A stretch of 64,000 bases of DNA, from positions 1 through 64,000 of the forward strand of contig VHCM01000002.1 in NCBI GenBank assembly GCA_016871685.1. Direction: 5' to 3'. Each line of letters starts with the position of its first letter. Positions within the stretch are counted from its first letter, which is position 1. The notes beneath the pieces were generated by a model, which worked only from the letters and a program-made list of their open reading frames with translations, did no database searches and had not been told where the DNA came from. This document shows positions 51,380 through 61,008 of this stretch, piece by piece. The translations under genes and the position numbers were made by a program. The stretch is from Verrucomicrobiota bacterium (GTDB taxonomy: Bacteria; Verrucomicrobiota; Verrucomicrobiia; Verrucomicrobiales; Akkermansiaceae).

Positions 51380-52330
51380 ATGACCCGCAACCATGCCCAC
51401 CTCGCCATCGGCGGCACGATCGCCATCGACCACGTCAAAACCCCGCACGCCGAAGGTGCTGACCTGCTCGGCGGATCCGCCGCCTACGCCGCGCTCGCTG
51501 CGTCGTTCCACACCCGGCCGGTCTCGCTCATCGGCATCGTCGGCCGCGATTTCCCCGCAGCCCATCTCGAGATGCTCGAAGGACGCGGGATCTGCCTGCA
51601 AGGAGTCGAACGCTCGCCGGATGAATCCTTCACCTGGTCGGGCGAGTACCACGAGAACATGAACGAACGCACCACCCACCGCGTCGGACTCAACGTGCTC
51701 GAAGGATGGAAGGTCAAGGTGCCCCAATCGGCGAAGTCGGCAGGCATCGCCGTGCTCGCCAACATGTCGCCCGACAACCAACTCGAAATGCTTTCGCAAA
51801 TCGAGGGTGCTGGCGGCAAAGGGACCTTCGTCATCGCCGACACGATGGACCTGTGGATCAAAATCGCCAACGAACGCCTTCACCAGGTGCTGCCGCAGCT
51901 CGACCTGCTTGTGCTCAACGAAGGCGAGGCGCGCGAACTGGCGGGCACCTCCAATCTCGTGCGCGCCGGACACACCCTGCTCGACAAGGGACCCAAGCAC
52001 ATCGTCGTGAAACTCGGCGAGTTCGGCGCCATGCTCTTCAGCGGCGGCACCGCGCCACACGACGGCCTGTTCCGCTGTCCGGCATGGCCGCTCGACCACG
52101 TCGCCGACCCGACAGGTGCGGGCGACACGTTTCTCGGTGCGATGGCCGGATTCCTCGCCGCGCAAGGCGCTGGACCGTACGGACACGACGTGCTGCGCCG
52201 CGCGATCATTCATGGCAGCGTGCTGGCCTCGTTCACCTGTGAGGCCTTCTCGACCCGGCGGCTCGAGTCGCTCGACGATGGCGAACTGAACGAGCGCATC
52301 GACCGGTTCCGCCGCATCACCGAGTGGTGA
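51380..52330 (+). CDS. PfkB-family carbohydrate kinase
   Basis: LLGGSAAYAALAASFHTRPVSLIGIVGRDFP; DPTGAGDTFLGAMAGFLA. Confidence 0.9.
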   Translation: MTRNHAHLAIGGTIAIDHVKTPHAEGADLLGGSAAYAALAASFHTRPVSLIGIVGRDFPAAHLEMLEGRGICLQGVERSPDESFTWSGEYHENMNERTTHRVGLNVLEGWKVKVPQSAKSAGIAVLANMSPDNQLEMLSQIEGAGGKGTFVIADTMDLWIKIANERLHQVLPQLDLLVLNEGEARELAGTSNLVRAGHTLLDKGPKHIVVKLGEFGAMLFSGGTAPHDGLFRCPAWPLDHVADPTGAGDTFLGAMAGFLAAQGAGPYGHDVLRRAIIHGSVLASFTCEAFSTRRLESLDDGELNERIDRFRRITEW

Positions 52331-52366
52331 TCCGCACCGCGGGGCAACGCCTTCACGATCCCTTCC

Positions 52367-53047
52367 TCACGCTTCCCAGACGCGGGTTCTGAGTGCTTCG
52401 GCTGCGGCGCGGGCCTCGGCCTCCTTCTTGCTTTTGCCCTTGCCTGTCGCCAGCACGGCTTTGCGCCACGACACCTCGGCTTGGAAGACGCGACGGTGGT
52501 CGGGTCCGGCTTCCGAAACGATGCGGTACACCGGGGCGTGGGGATGGATCGACTGCAGCACCTCCTGCAATTCGCCTTTCGGATTGCGCTCGTCGGGACT
52601 TTCCACCATGCCGTCGATGTCGCCGTCGAGCAGGCGCAGCACCAACTCGCGCGCCGGCTTCATTCCCGCATCGAGATAGACCGCGCCGATGAGCGCTTCG
52701 AACGCATCGGCCAAGGTCGAGGGCCGCCGACGTCCGCCGCTCTGCTCCTCGCCTTTGCCGAGCATGACGTAGTCCCCCAGATCAATCGACGACGCCAACC
52801 GGGCCAGCGCCCTACGGGAAACCACGCGGGCGCGCAGCTTGGTGAGCCGACCTTCGGTGAACTCCGGGAACAGACGGTAAAGCTTTTCGGTGACGGCCAG
52901 TTGCAACACCGCATCGCCGAGGAACTCGAGCCGCTGGTTGTCGAAGGCCTTGTGCGATTCGTACGCAAGACTCGGATGCGTCAGCGCCTCCGCCAGCAAC
53001 AGCGAGTTGCGGAACTTGTACTGAATGCGGCTTTCGAGCGGCTGCAT
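52367..53047 (-). CDS. rnc: Ribonuclease III
   Basis: ALTHPSLAYESHKAFDNQRLEFLGDAVLQLAVTEKLY; dsRBD WRKAVLATGKGKSKKEAEARAAAEAL. Confidence 0.95.
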   Translation of the reverse strand: MQPLESRIQYKFRNSLLLAEALTHPSLAYESHKAFDNQRLEFLGDAVLQLAVTEKLYRLFPEFTEGRLTKLRARVVSRRALARLASSIDLGDYVMLGKGEEQSGGRRRPSTLADAFEALIGAVYLDAGMKPARELVLRLLDGDIDGMVESPDERNPKGELQEVLQSIHPHAPVYRIVSEAGPDHRRVFQAEVSWRKAVLATGKGKSKKEAEARAAAEALRTRVWEA

Positions 53048-53112
53048 CGCAAGGGCGGGGCTCCCCCTCTCCCGTCCGGCGGCCGGAGTGGCCTCCCGAT
53101 GGGAAAGGATGG

Positions 53113-53186
53113 GGTGGACGACGGGACTCGAACCCGCGACAACCGGAATCACAATCCGGGGCTCTACCAACTGAGCTACGACCACC
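53113..53186 (-). tRNA. tRNA-His (GTG)
   Basis: Reverse complement GGTGGTCGTAGCTCAGTTGGTAGAGCCCCGGATTGTGATTCCGGTTGTCGCGGGTTCGAGTCCCGTCGTCCACC; anticodon GTG with a G-1. Confidence 0.93.
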
Positions 53187-53319
53187 GTTTCCGTTGGCGG
53201 AAATGAATGCTAGGCCAAGGCCGCATCATTGAAAAGTCGAAAATCCACCGCACCGGCGGTTTTGGGCGGTTTTGATTGCCAGCCGCGGCCGGCTGCAGAA
53301 GGCTGGAGCGCTTCGAAAC

Positions 53320-54093
53320 ATGAGGATCATCGCGGTGGCCAACCAGAAGGGAGGCGTGGGGAAGACCACCACGGTGGTGAATCTGTCGGCCGCCATTGCG
53401 ATGCGCGGCAAGCGCGTGTTGTTGATCGATCTCGACCCGCAGGCCAACGCGACCAGCGGCCTGGGCATCGACGCCCCGGACGGGTGCAGCCTCTACCCAG
53501 TACTCACCGGCCGCAGCGCAATCGACACGCAAATCGTCGGCACCGGCCGCGAGCGCTTGTCGTTGGTTCCATCGGAGGTCGATCTCGCGGGCGCGGAAAT
53601 CGAGTTGGCACGCTCCGACGACCACCTCGTGCGGCTGCGCGCGCTGCTCGATCCGCTGCGCGCGGACAACCGATTTGATTTCTGCCTCATCGACACCCCG
53701 CCGTCGCTCGGCGTGCTGATGACCTCCGCCCTCGCCGCCGCCGACGAGATCCTCGTTCCGCTGCAATGCGAATGGTTCGGCCTCGAGGGGCTCGCCAAAA
53801 TCGTCAAGGTCATCGAACGGATCCGCGGCTCGGGCGCGGGGCCGGAGCTGAAACTGGAGGGCATCGTCATGACCATGTTCGACGGCCGCACGCTGCTCTC
53901 GCGCCAGGTGGCCGACGAGGTGATGAACTATTTCCCCGAGCAAATGTACGAGACGATGGTGCCGCGCGCGGTGCGCATCGGCGAGGCACCGAGCCACGGC
54001 AAGACCATCCTCGAACATGATCCGTCGGGCATCGGCGCGAAAGCGTTCCACAGCCTCGCCGAGGAGTTCCTGCGGCGTCATCCGGGTTCTTGA
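53320..54093 (+). CDS. parA: ParA family ATPase
   Basis: MRIIAVANQKGGVGKTTTVVNLSAAIAMRGKRVLLIDLDPQANATSGLG. Confidence 0.92.
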   Translation: MRIIAVANQKGGVGKTTTVVNLSAAIAMRGKRVLLIDLDPQANATSGLGIDAPDGCSLYPVLTGRSAIDTQIVGTGRERLSLVPSEVDLAGAEIELARSDDHLVRLRALLDPLRADNRFDFCLIDTPPSLGVLMTSALAAADEILVPLQCEWFGLEGLAKIVKVIERIRGSGAGPELKLEGIVMTMFDGRTLLSRQVADEVMNYFPEQMYETMVPRAVRIGEAPSHGKTILEHDPSGIGAKAFHSLAEEFLRRHPGS

Positions 54094-54152
54094 CGCGCCG
54101 ACGCTGCACCGCATCGGCTTGACCTGGCACCCGGGCGTTGTCAGAATCTTAC

Positions 54153-54869
54153 ATGCAGCCGTTGTACGAGGGCAAGGCAAAGCGGATGTGGCCGACGGAT
54201 GATCCGCAACTCCTGCGGATGGAGTTCAAGAACGACGCCACCGCCTTCAACGGCGAGAAGAAAGCGGTGTTCGAAGACAAGGGCCGACTCAACTGCGCGA
54301 TCAGTTGCCTGATCTATCAACTGCTCGAACGCGAGGGCGTGCCGACCCATTTCGTGCGGCAGATCGACGCCACCCAAGTCGAGGTGCGCAAGGTGCGCAT
54401 CCTGATGGTCGAGGTGATCGTGCGCAATCTCGCCGCGGGCAGTTTTTGCAAACGCACCGGCATCGAGGAAGGCCGGCCCTTCACCCGCCCGATCGTCGAG
54501 TTCTGCTACAAGAGCGACGCGCTGGGCGATCCGCTGATCAATGACGATTACATCCGCGAGATGGAGCTGGCCACGCCGGAGGAACTCGCGCATCTGCGCG
54601 GCGCGGCCCTCAAGGTGAACGATCTTCTCGGCGCGTTCTTCGCCAAGTGCGGTCTGCGGTTGGTCGATTTCAAACTCGAGTTCGGCCGACCGGAGTCGGC
54701 CCCTTCCACGATCGTGCTTGCCGACGAAATTTCGCCCGATGGCTGCCGCTTGTGGGATCTGCAAACAGGCGAGCGCATGGATAAGGACCGCTTCCGCCGC
54801 GATCTCGGCGGTCTCATGCCGGCCTACGAGGAAGTGCTCGGACGCATCCGGCGACAGCTGGATGCGTGA
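54153..54869 (+). CDS. purC: Phosphoribosylaminoimidazole-succinocarboxamide synthase
   Basis: LYEGKAKRMWPTDDPQLLRMEFKNDATAFNGEKK; VEVIVRNLAAGSFCKRTGIEEG; LADEISPDGCRLWD. Confidence 0.95.
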   Translation: MQPLYEGKAKRMWPTDDPQLLRMEFKNDATAFNGEKKAVFEDKGRLNCAISCLIYQLLEREGVPTHFVRQIDATQVEVRKVRILMVEVIVRNLAAGSFCKRTGIEEGRPFTRPIVEFCYKSDALGDPLINDDYIREMELATPEELAHLRGAALKVNDLLGAFFAKCGLRLVDFKLEFGRPESAPSTIVLADEISPDGCRLWDLQTGERMDKDRFRRDLGGLMPAYEEVLGRIRRQLDA

Positions 54870-54895
54870 GAAACGCGCGGCGCACGGCGACCCCC

Positions 54896-55495
54896 TCAGG
54901 TGCCGACCGTGCGCGCGGCCAGCAGTGCGTCGACCTGCTTGGCGATCAGGTCGGCCTCGAGATTGACACGCTGACCGGCCTTTGCCTCGTGCAAATGCGT
55001 GTGCATCCACGTGTGCGGCGTGATCCAGAACCGCGCGGCCCCGGCATCGAGGTTGGCAATGGTCAGGGAAATGCCATCCACCGCGATCGATCCTTTGTCG
55101 ATGCACAAGCGGTGGACCTCAGGCGGCAGCGCCACCGTGACAATGTGATCACGACCGTCCGGCTCGATGCGCAGGATCGCGCCGGTGGCGTCGACATGAC
55201 CTTGGACGAAATGTCCGCCGAAGCGGCCGTCGGCCCGCATCGCACGTTCGAGATTCACCTTCGATCCTGAGTTGAGCCCGCCGAGTGCGGTGACCCGCAG
55301 CGTGCTGGCAAGCAGATCGAATGCCGCGCCATGCGGCAGCAGCTCCGCCACGGTGAGGCAGCAGCCGTTGACCGCCACCGAGTCACCCGCGGCCAGCTCG
55401 TTGGCGAAGGGAATGGCAAGCGTCAGCCGAGCTTGTTCGCCGCAGGTCTCGAGCGAGACCACGGAACCGACGGCTTCAATCAGTCCGGTGAACAT
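54896..55495 (-). CDS. ribE: Riboflavin synthase (alpha chain)
   Basis: MFTGLIEAVGSV; GDSVAVNGCCLTVAE; GGHFVQGHVDATG; SIAVDGISLTIAN. Confidence 0.95.
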   Translation of the reverse strand: MFTGLIEAVGSVVSLETCGEQARLTLAIPFANELAAGDSVAVNGCCLTVAELLPHGAAFDLLASTLRVTALGGLNSGSKVNLERAMRADGRFGGHFVQGHVDATGAILRIEPDGRDHIVTVALPPEVHRLCIDKGSIAVDGISLTIANLDAGAARFWITPHTWMHTHLHEAKAGQRVNLEADLIAKQVDALLAARTVGT

Positions 55496-57156
55496 GACGG
55501 GGCGGGAGGTTGGGTCACGGCTGACGCACGAACGATTTCAGCATGGCCGGGGTCGTGCGCCTTGGCCGGGCCGTTGGGCAGGATGATGAAGCAAAGGTAG
55601 AAGATCACCGTGGGTGCCAGCGCGCCGAGAAACAGCCCAAGCGGCGAAATTCCCTTGGGGAAGAATTTCGACAGCAGGCTTTGGCCGGCGGGATTCGGTG
55701 CGTTGGCAATGACGGTGAGTCCGCCGCCGACGACCGCACCGGAGACCACCGCGTGCTTCGCGGCATCACTGATGCCTTCCACTTGGGCCGCAAGATAGGT
55801 GATCGCCGCGTTGTCGTTGAATGCCGTCAGAACCGTCGCGCCGAACATCAACGCGCGGTCGTCGAGCGACGTGATCACCGGTGCAATCCACCAAGCCTGG
55901 CATCCGCCATGGATGATCAGCCCCGCGAGAAAGAACGCGACGAGGATCGGCGATCGCAGCGCAAGCGTGTTCTGGTGGTGCTGGGTCGCAGTGCTGAAGG
56001 CGAGGAAGAACAGAAAACCACCGATGAACAACACCGGATAATGTGCGGTGTACACCGTCCAAGCCAGGAAGACCAGGTGGACGAGCGTCACCCATGGCGG
56101 CACCGGGTTCGGCCGCTCCGCCCAGCTCGAGGAGTCGATGATCCCATCCTCGACCCCGTCCGCCCGGTCCGACAGGCGGCGCAATTCCTTGCGGAAGACG
56201 AGGAAATAGAGCGAGCTCGACAGCACGACTCCCGTGAGCGCCTTCCAGCCGAAGTGTTCGAGCATGAATGGCGTGTCCCATCCCCAGGGTGCCGCCACCA
56301 TCAGCACCGGCGGTGCCGCGAAGTGGGTGAGCGTGCCGCCGACGGAGATGTTGACGAACAACAGCCCGAGCGTGCCGTAGGCGAGCGATGGCGGAGGCCG
56401 GTGGCGGTAGAATTTCCTGCCAAGCAACAACGCGGCGATCGTCATCGCGGCAGGCTCGGTGATGAAGGACCCGAGGATCGGCGCGATCGTCAGCACGCTC
56501 AGCCACCATGCGGCGGGTGATCCTTTGCCGAGTGCTGCGGCTTTCGACAACATCTGCTCGGCGAAGCGCAGCACCGGCCGGCTCGCGGCGATCGCCATGA
56601 CCACCAGCACGAACATCGGCTCGGTGAATACACGGTCCTTGGCGACGTACAGCTTGAAGTCCTCCCAGGAGTGGAACCAGGTCGCGGCTCCGGCCAGTGC
56701 GATCGCCCACAAGCCGAATACCGCCTCGATCTCGCCAAGGAAATGGAATAACGAAGCCTTGAAGGAAACCTCGGGCACGCCGTCAGGTTGCGAGTCACTC
56801 CGTTTTCCCTCTCTCTTGAGCCGCTCCTCGTGCTCATGCTCAAGCCGGTGCGAAATCCGTGTGAATGCGCCCGCCGCGAACGTATGCAGGATCGCCAACA
56901 GGAAAATCACCGTCGCGGCGACGTTGAACGGTTCTTCTGCGGCGCGCGCGAGGATGGTCTCGATCACGGAGCCGGATGGTGCGGCGTAGGACTCCAACGG
57001 TTTGGGAAACGCGGCGTACTGGACACGGCCGCCGGAAAGATCGGGATAGGCGGGTGCGGGATCGGCCGACGACGCCCGGGCAAGCGGCAGGATCAGCAAC
57101 GCCGCACATGCCGACAGTCGTAGAGGCAACCACAGCAAGGTCATCGGCGGATTCAT
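55480..57156 (-). CDS. Putative Na+/H+ antiporter
   Basis: Polytopic; FITEPAAMTIAALLLGRKFY; GATVLTAFNDNAAITYLAAQVEGISDAAKHAVVSGAVVGGGLTVIANAPNPAGQSLL. Confidence 0.85.
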   Translation of the reverse strand: MNPPMTLLWLPLRLSACAALLILPLARASSADPAPAYPDLSGGRVQYAAFPKPLESYAAPSGSVIETILARAAEEPFNVAATVIFLLAILHTFAAGAFTRISHRLEHEHEERLKREGKRSDSQPDGVPEVSFKASLFHFLGEIEAVFGLWAIALAGAATWFHSWEDFKLYVAKDRVFTEPMFVLVVMAIAASRPVLRFAEQMLSKAAALGKGSPAAWWLSVLTIAPILGSFITEPAAMTIAALLLGRKFYRHRPPPSLAYGTLGLLFVNISVGGTLTHFAAPPVLMVAAPWGWDTPFMLEHFGWKALTGVVLSSSLYFLVFRKELRRLSDRADGVEDGIIDSSSWAERPNPVPPWVTLVHLVFLAWTVYTAHYPVLFIGGFLFFLAFSTATQHHQNTLALRSPILVAFFLAGLIIHGGCQAWWIAPVITSLDDRALMFGATVLTAFNDNAAITYLAAQVEGISDAAKHAVVSGAVVGGGLTVIANAPNPAGQSLLSKFFPKGISPLGLFLGALAPTVIFYLCFIILPNGPAKAHDPGHAEIVRASAVTQPPAPSCSPD

Positions 57157-57206
57157 GGAGCAGAACACACCGGGCGGCAAGCGTGAAGCCGACGCGGCAC
57201 GATGCG

Positions 57207-58091
57207 TCACCCGCAATCCAGTGGCTCGAGCCACGTCTCGCGGCGGAACCAAGTCTCCTGGCGCTTCGCGTACTGCCGCGTGGCGGCGTTGATCCGTTCC
57301 GCGCACGTCGCGCGGTCGATGCTTCCATCCAGCAGCGCGCGGATCTGCCGCAGCCCGATCGCTTTCTCGCAGGTGGCGGAAACGTCACCGAGCGCGGCGA
57401 CTTCATCGATCGCCCCGTCGTCGAGCATTCGCGCGGTGCGTGCGGCGATGCGCGCGTGGAGATCCTCCCGCGTGCGCCTCAACCACACACCACGCAGCGA
57501 TGCCGCGACCTCCCGGGTGCGCGACGCCCATCCGTCGCGCAATGCCGACGCCCTGCCGCCGGTGAGCAGGCAGATCTCGAGCGCGCGCGCCACGTAGCGG
57601 CGGTTGTGCAAGTCGGTGCGCGCCGCCTCGTCCGGATCGAGCGCGCGCAACCGCGCCACCAGCTCGTCGAGAGGACGGGCATCGAGCTCCGTGCGCAATG
57701 CCGGATCACCCGCAGGCAGCGGCGAAGGACCGTGAGTCAGGAATTTGAGATACAATCCCGAGCCGCCGACCACCACCGCCGTCCGACCCCGGGCGTGGAT
57801 GGCGTCGATGACCGGCCGCGCCAGCCGCAGGTATCCGCCCGCATCGATGCGCGACGACGGGTCGATGACGCCGAAAAGATGGTGCGGCACGCCGCAGCGT
57901 TCGTCGTGCGTCGGCGCGGCGGTGAGCACGTCAAGCCCGCGGTACAACTGGAACGCGTCGGCATTGACGATTTCTCCGCCAATGTCGCGGGCGAGACGCA
58001 CGGCATGAGCCGACTTGCCCGAGGCGGTCGGTCCGCAGACGTAGCATGGTTGAGGGCCCGCTCCCCCGGTCTCATGTTGTTTTGAGTTCAT
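57207..58091 (-). CDS. miaA: tRNA dimethylallyltransferase
   Basis: VCGPTASGKSAHAVRLARDIGGEIVNADAFQLYRGLDVLTAAP; RQYAKRQETWFRRE. Confidence 0.95.
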   Translation of the reverse strand: MNSKQHETGGAGPQPCYVCGPTASGKSAHAVRLARDIGGEIVNADAFQLYRGLDVLTAAPTHDERCGVPHHLFGVIDPSSRIDAGGYLRLARPVIDAIHARGRTAVVVGGSGLYLKFLTHGPSPLPAGDPALRTELDARPLDELVARLRALDPDEAARTDLHNRRYVARALEICLLTGGRASALRDGWASRTREVAASLRGVWLRRTREDLHARIAARTARMLDDGAIDEVAALGDVSATCEKAIGLRQIRALLDGSIDRATCAERINAATRQYAKRQETWFRRETWLEPLDCG

Positions 58092-58148
58092 TCGAGCCGG
58101 GGCGTGGATTCGATGTCCCGCATCGCACTCCGTGTATTTCTAAAAAAC

Positions 58149-59522
58149 CTAGAACGGAAACCCCCCGCCCATGCCTTTCATCATGTCCTTCATGCCGGAC
58201 ATCCCGCCCATCTGGCGCATCAGGTTCTTCATCTTGCCGGGGGACTTCATCAGTTTGCGCATGTCGCCGAACTGCCGGATCAACTGGTTCACTTCCATGA
58301 GCGAGGTGCCCGACCCGGCGGCGATGCGCTGGCGGCGCGATCCCTTGATGATTTCCGGGCGGGTGCGTTCGAGCGGAGTCATCGACAACACGATCGCCTC
58401 GGTGCGCTTGAGCTTCGATCCGTCGAGCGCGCCGCCAGGAAGCTGTTTCTTGATCTTGCTGAAGCCCGGCATCATCCCGAGCAGTCCCTCGAGCGGACCC
58501 ATGTTGCGGATCATCCGCATCTGGTCGAGGAAGTCGTTGAAGTCGAAGCGGCCCTCCTGCATGCGCTTCATCGAGCGCATCGCGTCGCCCTCGTTCACCT
58601 TGGCGGCGACCTGCTCGACCATGCCGACGATGTCGCCCATGCCGAGAATGCGGTCGGCCATCCGGCCCGGATGGAATTCGGCGAGCTGGTCGGGTTTCTC
58701 GCCTTCACCGATGTACTTGACCGGCTTGCCGGTCACCGCGCGCATCGAAAGCGCCGCGCCGCCACGCGCGTCGCCGTCGAGCTTGGTGAGCACGATGCCG
58801 GTGATGCCCACGGCCTCATCGAAGTGACGCGCCACCGAGACCGCCTGCTGGCCGGTCGCGGCATCGGCGACGAGCAAGGTCTCGCGCGGCTGGAGGAAAT
58901 CGTGCAGCCGCTTGAGTTCGGCGATGAGGCGGTCGTCAATCTCCTGGCGGCCGGCCGTATCGAAGATCACCACCGTGCCATGCCGGGCCTCGGCCCACGC
59001 AAGCGCATCGGACGCGACCCGCACGACGTCGGTGCTGCCCGGCTCGGGCGTGAAGCACGGCACGTCGATTTGGTTTGCCAGCATCGCCAGTTGGTCGATC
59101 GCGGCCGGGCGGTGCAGGTCGCAGGCAACCAGCACCGGCCTGCGGCCTTCGCGCTTGAGCCGGTTGGCCAGCTTGGCCGAAGTGGTTGTCTTGCCCGCGC
59201 CGTTGAGTCCGCAGATCAGGATGCGTGCGGGCGGATTGAGGTCGAGCGGCGCATGGTCGCCACCGAGCAGCGCGGCGAGTTCGTCGTGGAAGATCTTGAC
59301 GATCTGTTCGCCGGGCTTGATCGACTTCATCACGTCGGCACCCATCGACTGGTCCTTCACCCGGGCGATGAGTTCCTTCGCGACGCCGAATTCCACATCG
59401 GCCTCAAGCAAGGCGATGCGGATCTCGCGCAGGGCGTCGGCGATGTTTTTCTCGGAAATGCGCCCCACTCCGCGCAGGTTGCGGAAGGTTTTCTCAAGCT
59501 GGTCGGAAAGCGATTGGAACAT
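58149..59522 (-). CDS. ffh: Signal recognition particle protein Ffh
   Basis: ICGLNGAGKTTTSAKLANRLK; FDTAGRQEIDDRLIAEL; TKLDGDARGGAALS; methionine-rich C-terminus. Confidence 0.96.
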   Translation of the reverse strand: MFQSLSDQLEKTFRNLRGVGRISEKNIADALREIRIALLEADVEFGVAKELIARVKDQSMGADVMKSIKPGEQIVKIFHDELAALLGGDHAPLDLNPPARILICGLNGAGKTTTSAKLANRLKREGRRPVLVACDLHRPAAIDQLAMLANQIDVPCFTPEPGSTDVVRVASDALAWAEARHGTVVIFDTAGRQEIDDRLIAELKRLHDFLQPRETLLVADAATGQQAVSVARHFDEAVGITGIVLTKLDGDARGGAALSMRAVTGKPVKYIGEGEKPDQLAEFHPGRMADRILGMGDIVGMVEQVAAKVNEGDAMRSMKRMQEGRFDFNDFLDQMRMIRNMGPLEGLLGMMPGFSKIKKQLPGGALDGSKLKRTEAIVLSMTPLERTRPEIIKGSRRQRIAAGSGTSLMEVNQLIRQFGDMRKLMKSPGKMKNLMRQMGGMSGMKDMMKGMGGGFPF

Positions 59523-59563
59523 GGCGGATGGAATCGGAGTGGGATGCGCGCGGGATCAAGCGG

Positions 59564-60946
59564 TCAATCGGCGAGATAAGCCGCGTCGCGGTCGATGCGG
59601 AACGCCCAGCGCAGCGGCGCGGCCGCGACACCCGAGGCGTTCCTCCATGAAACGGAAACCTGGCAGGTCGGATGGCGCAGTTGGCGGTTCACCTTCCACG
59701 CGAATGTTCCCGAGACGCGATCGAACGTGGCCGGCACTTCGCCGAATCCCGAAACATGCATCACCAGTGTGGCGGGATCGAGATCGGATACCTTGGAAAC
59801 GTCGATGCGGATCTCGGGCCGGCGGTCGTTCACCAGCGCGCCCGGCTCGGGGCTCACTGCGTGCGGCAGCGTTTGGATCATGCCCGCGATCGCGCCGGCG
59901 GGCATTGGCGGAGCGTCTTCGTCGGAATCGCGGAAGGTCGTCGCGTTTTCAAAAATCGAATCGTGCGTGCCGAGGATCACGTAGCGCGGCAGGGCGTCGT
60001 CGGGTGTGGCGCGCGTGATTTTGCCGGGCAGCACGGTGAAGAAATGATGGTAGCCGAGTTCACGGCCGAGCAGCGGCATTTCCGGCGTTGAAAACCCGCC
60101 GGGATACGCATAGGTCGCGACGGTCACGCCGAAGCGGGATTCGAGGAACGCTTTGGAATCGGCCATCTCCTTGCGCAGGAAGGCGTCATAAACTTCCGGC
60201 CCCTGTGCCTGCTGCTTGCGCACGGTCGCTGGATACGGATGGCTCGTCGAGTGACTGCCGATGGCCACTCCGTCGCGCACGAGTTCGCGGATCATCTCCG
60301 AAGTCATCGCCTTGCCGCCACCATCGACGTAGTTCCGATACAGATAGATCGTGTATGGATAACCGAACTCACGCAGCACCGGCACGGCATCGGTGTATAC
60401 CGATTTCCAACCGTCGTCGAAGGTCAGCACCACTGATTTCTTCGGAATGTCCTTTTCACCGCGCTTCCATGAGGAAAAATCCTCCATCGAGACCACAGTG
60501 AGGCCCAACAGGCGGATCGTCTCCATCTGCTTGCGGAACTTGGAGGTGCGCAACCGCATCTCCGTCTCGGGAAGCGTTTCGGAAAAATCGTGATAGCCGA
60601 GCACCGCGACGCGCGTGCCGTCGTCGCGCGGATGCGCCTGCGGAGCGGCTGACGCATCGGACGGTTCTTCCGGCGGCGCGGCATCCGCCGCATCGGTCGG
60701 CACGCCCTGCGGGTCCGCTGGCACGGCCTCCGTTTCAGTTGCTTCGACCACCTCATCGGCCGATCGAGGTGCCTGCTCCGACGACCCGCCGCTGGGCGGA
60801 ACCTCCGGATCGACCACCTCCTCCGGCACGGTTGGCGGCGGAACAGGAACAACAGGCTCTGCAGGACTATCCGGCTCCGTCGCGAAGACGATGCCGCAGG
60901 CCAGCAGGGCCATCCATGGAGCAACCAACCGGATCATATCGGGCAC
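59564..60946 (-). CDS. Polysaccharide deacetylase family protein
   Basis: SVVLTFDDGWKSVYTDAVPVLREFGYPYTIYLYRNYV; GSHSTSHPYP; YAYPGGFSTPEM; Pro/Glu-rich linker after signal peptide. Confidence 0.9.
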   Translation of the reverse strand: MPDMIRLVAPWMALLACGIVFATEPDSPAEPVVPVPPPTVPEEVVDPEVPPSGGSSEQAPRSADEVVEATETEAVPADPQGVPTDAADAAPPEEPSDASAAPQAHPRDDGTRVAVLGYHDFSETLPETEMRLRTSKFRKQMETIRLLGLTVVSMEDFSSWKRGEKDIPKKSVVLTFDDGWKSVYTDAVPVLREFGYPYTIYLYRNYVDGGGKAMTSEMIRELVRDGVAIGSHSTSHPYPATVRKQQAQGPEVYDAFLRKEMADSKAFLESRFGVTVATYAYPGGFSTPEMPLLGRELGYHHFFTVLPGKITRATPDDALPRYVILGTHDSIFENATTFRDSDEDAPPMPAGAIAGMIQTLPHAVSPEPGALVNDRRPEIRIDVSKVSDLDPATLVMHVSGFGEVPATFDRVSGTFAWKVNRQLRHPTCQVSVSWRNASGVAAAPLRWAFRIDRDAAYLAD

Positions 60947-61008
60947 AGGCTACGCACGGACACGACGGTTTGAAAGCGCCAACCCGCGTTCCTCTCCAGC
61001 TCGAACGC

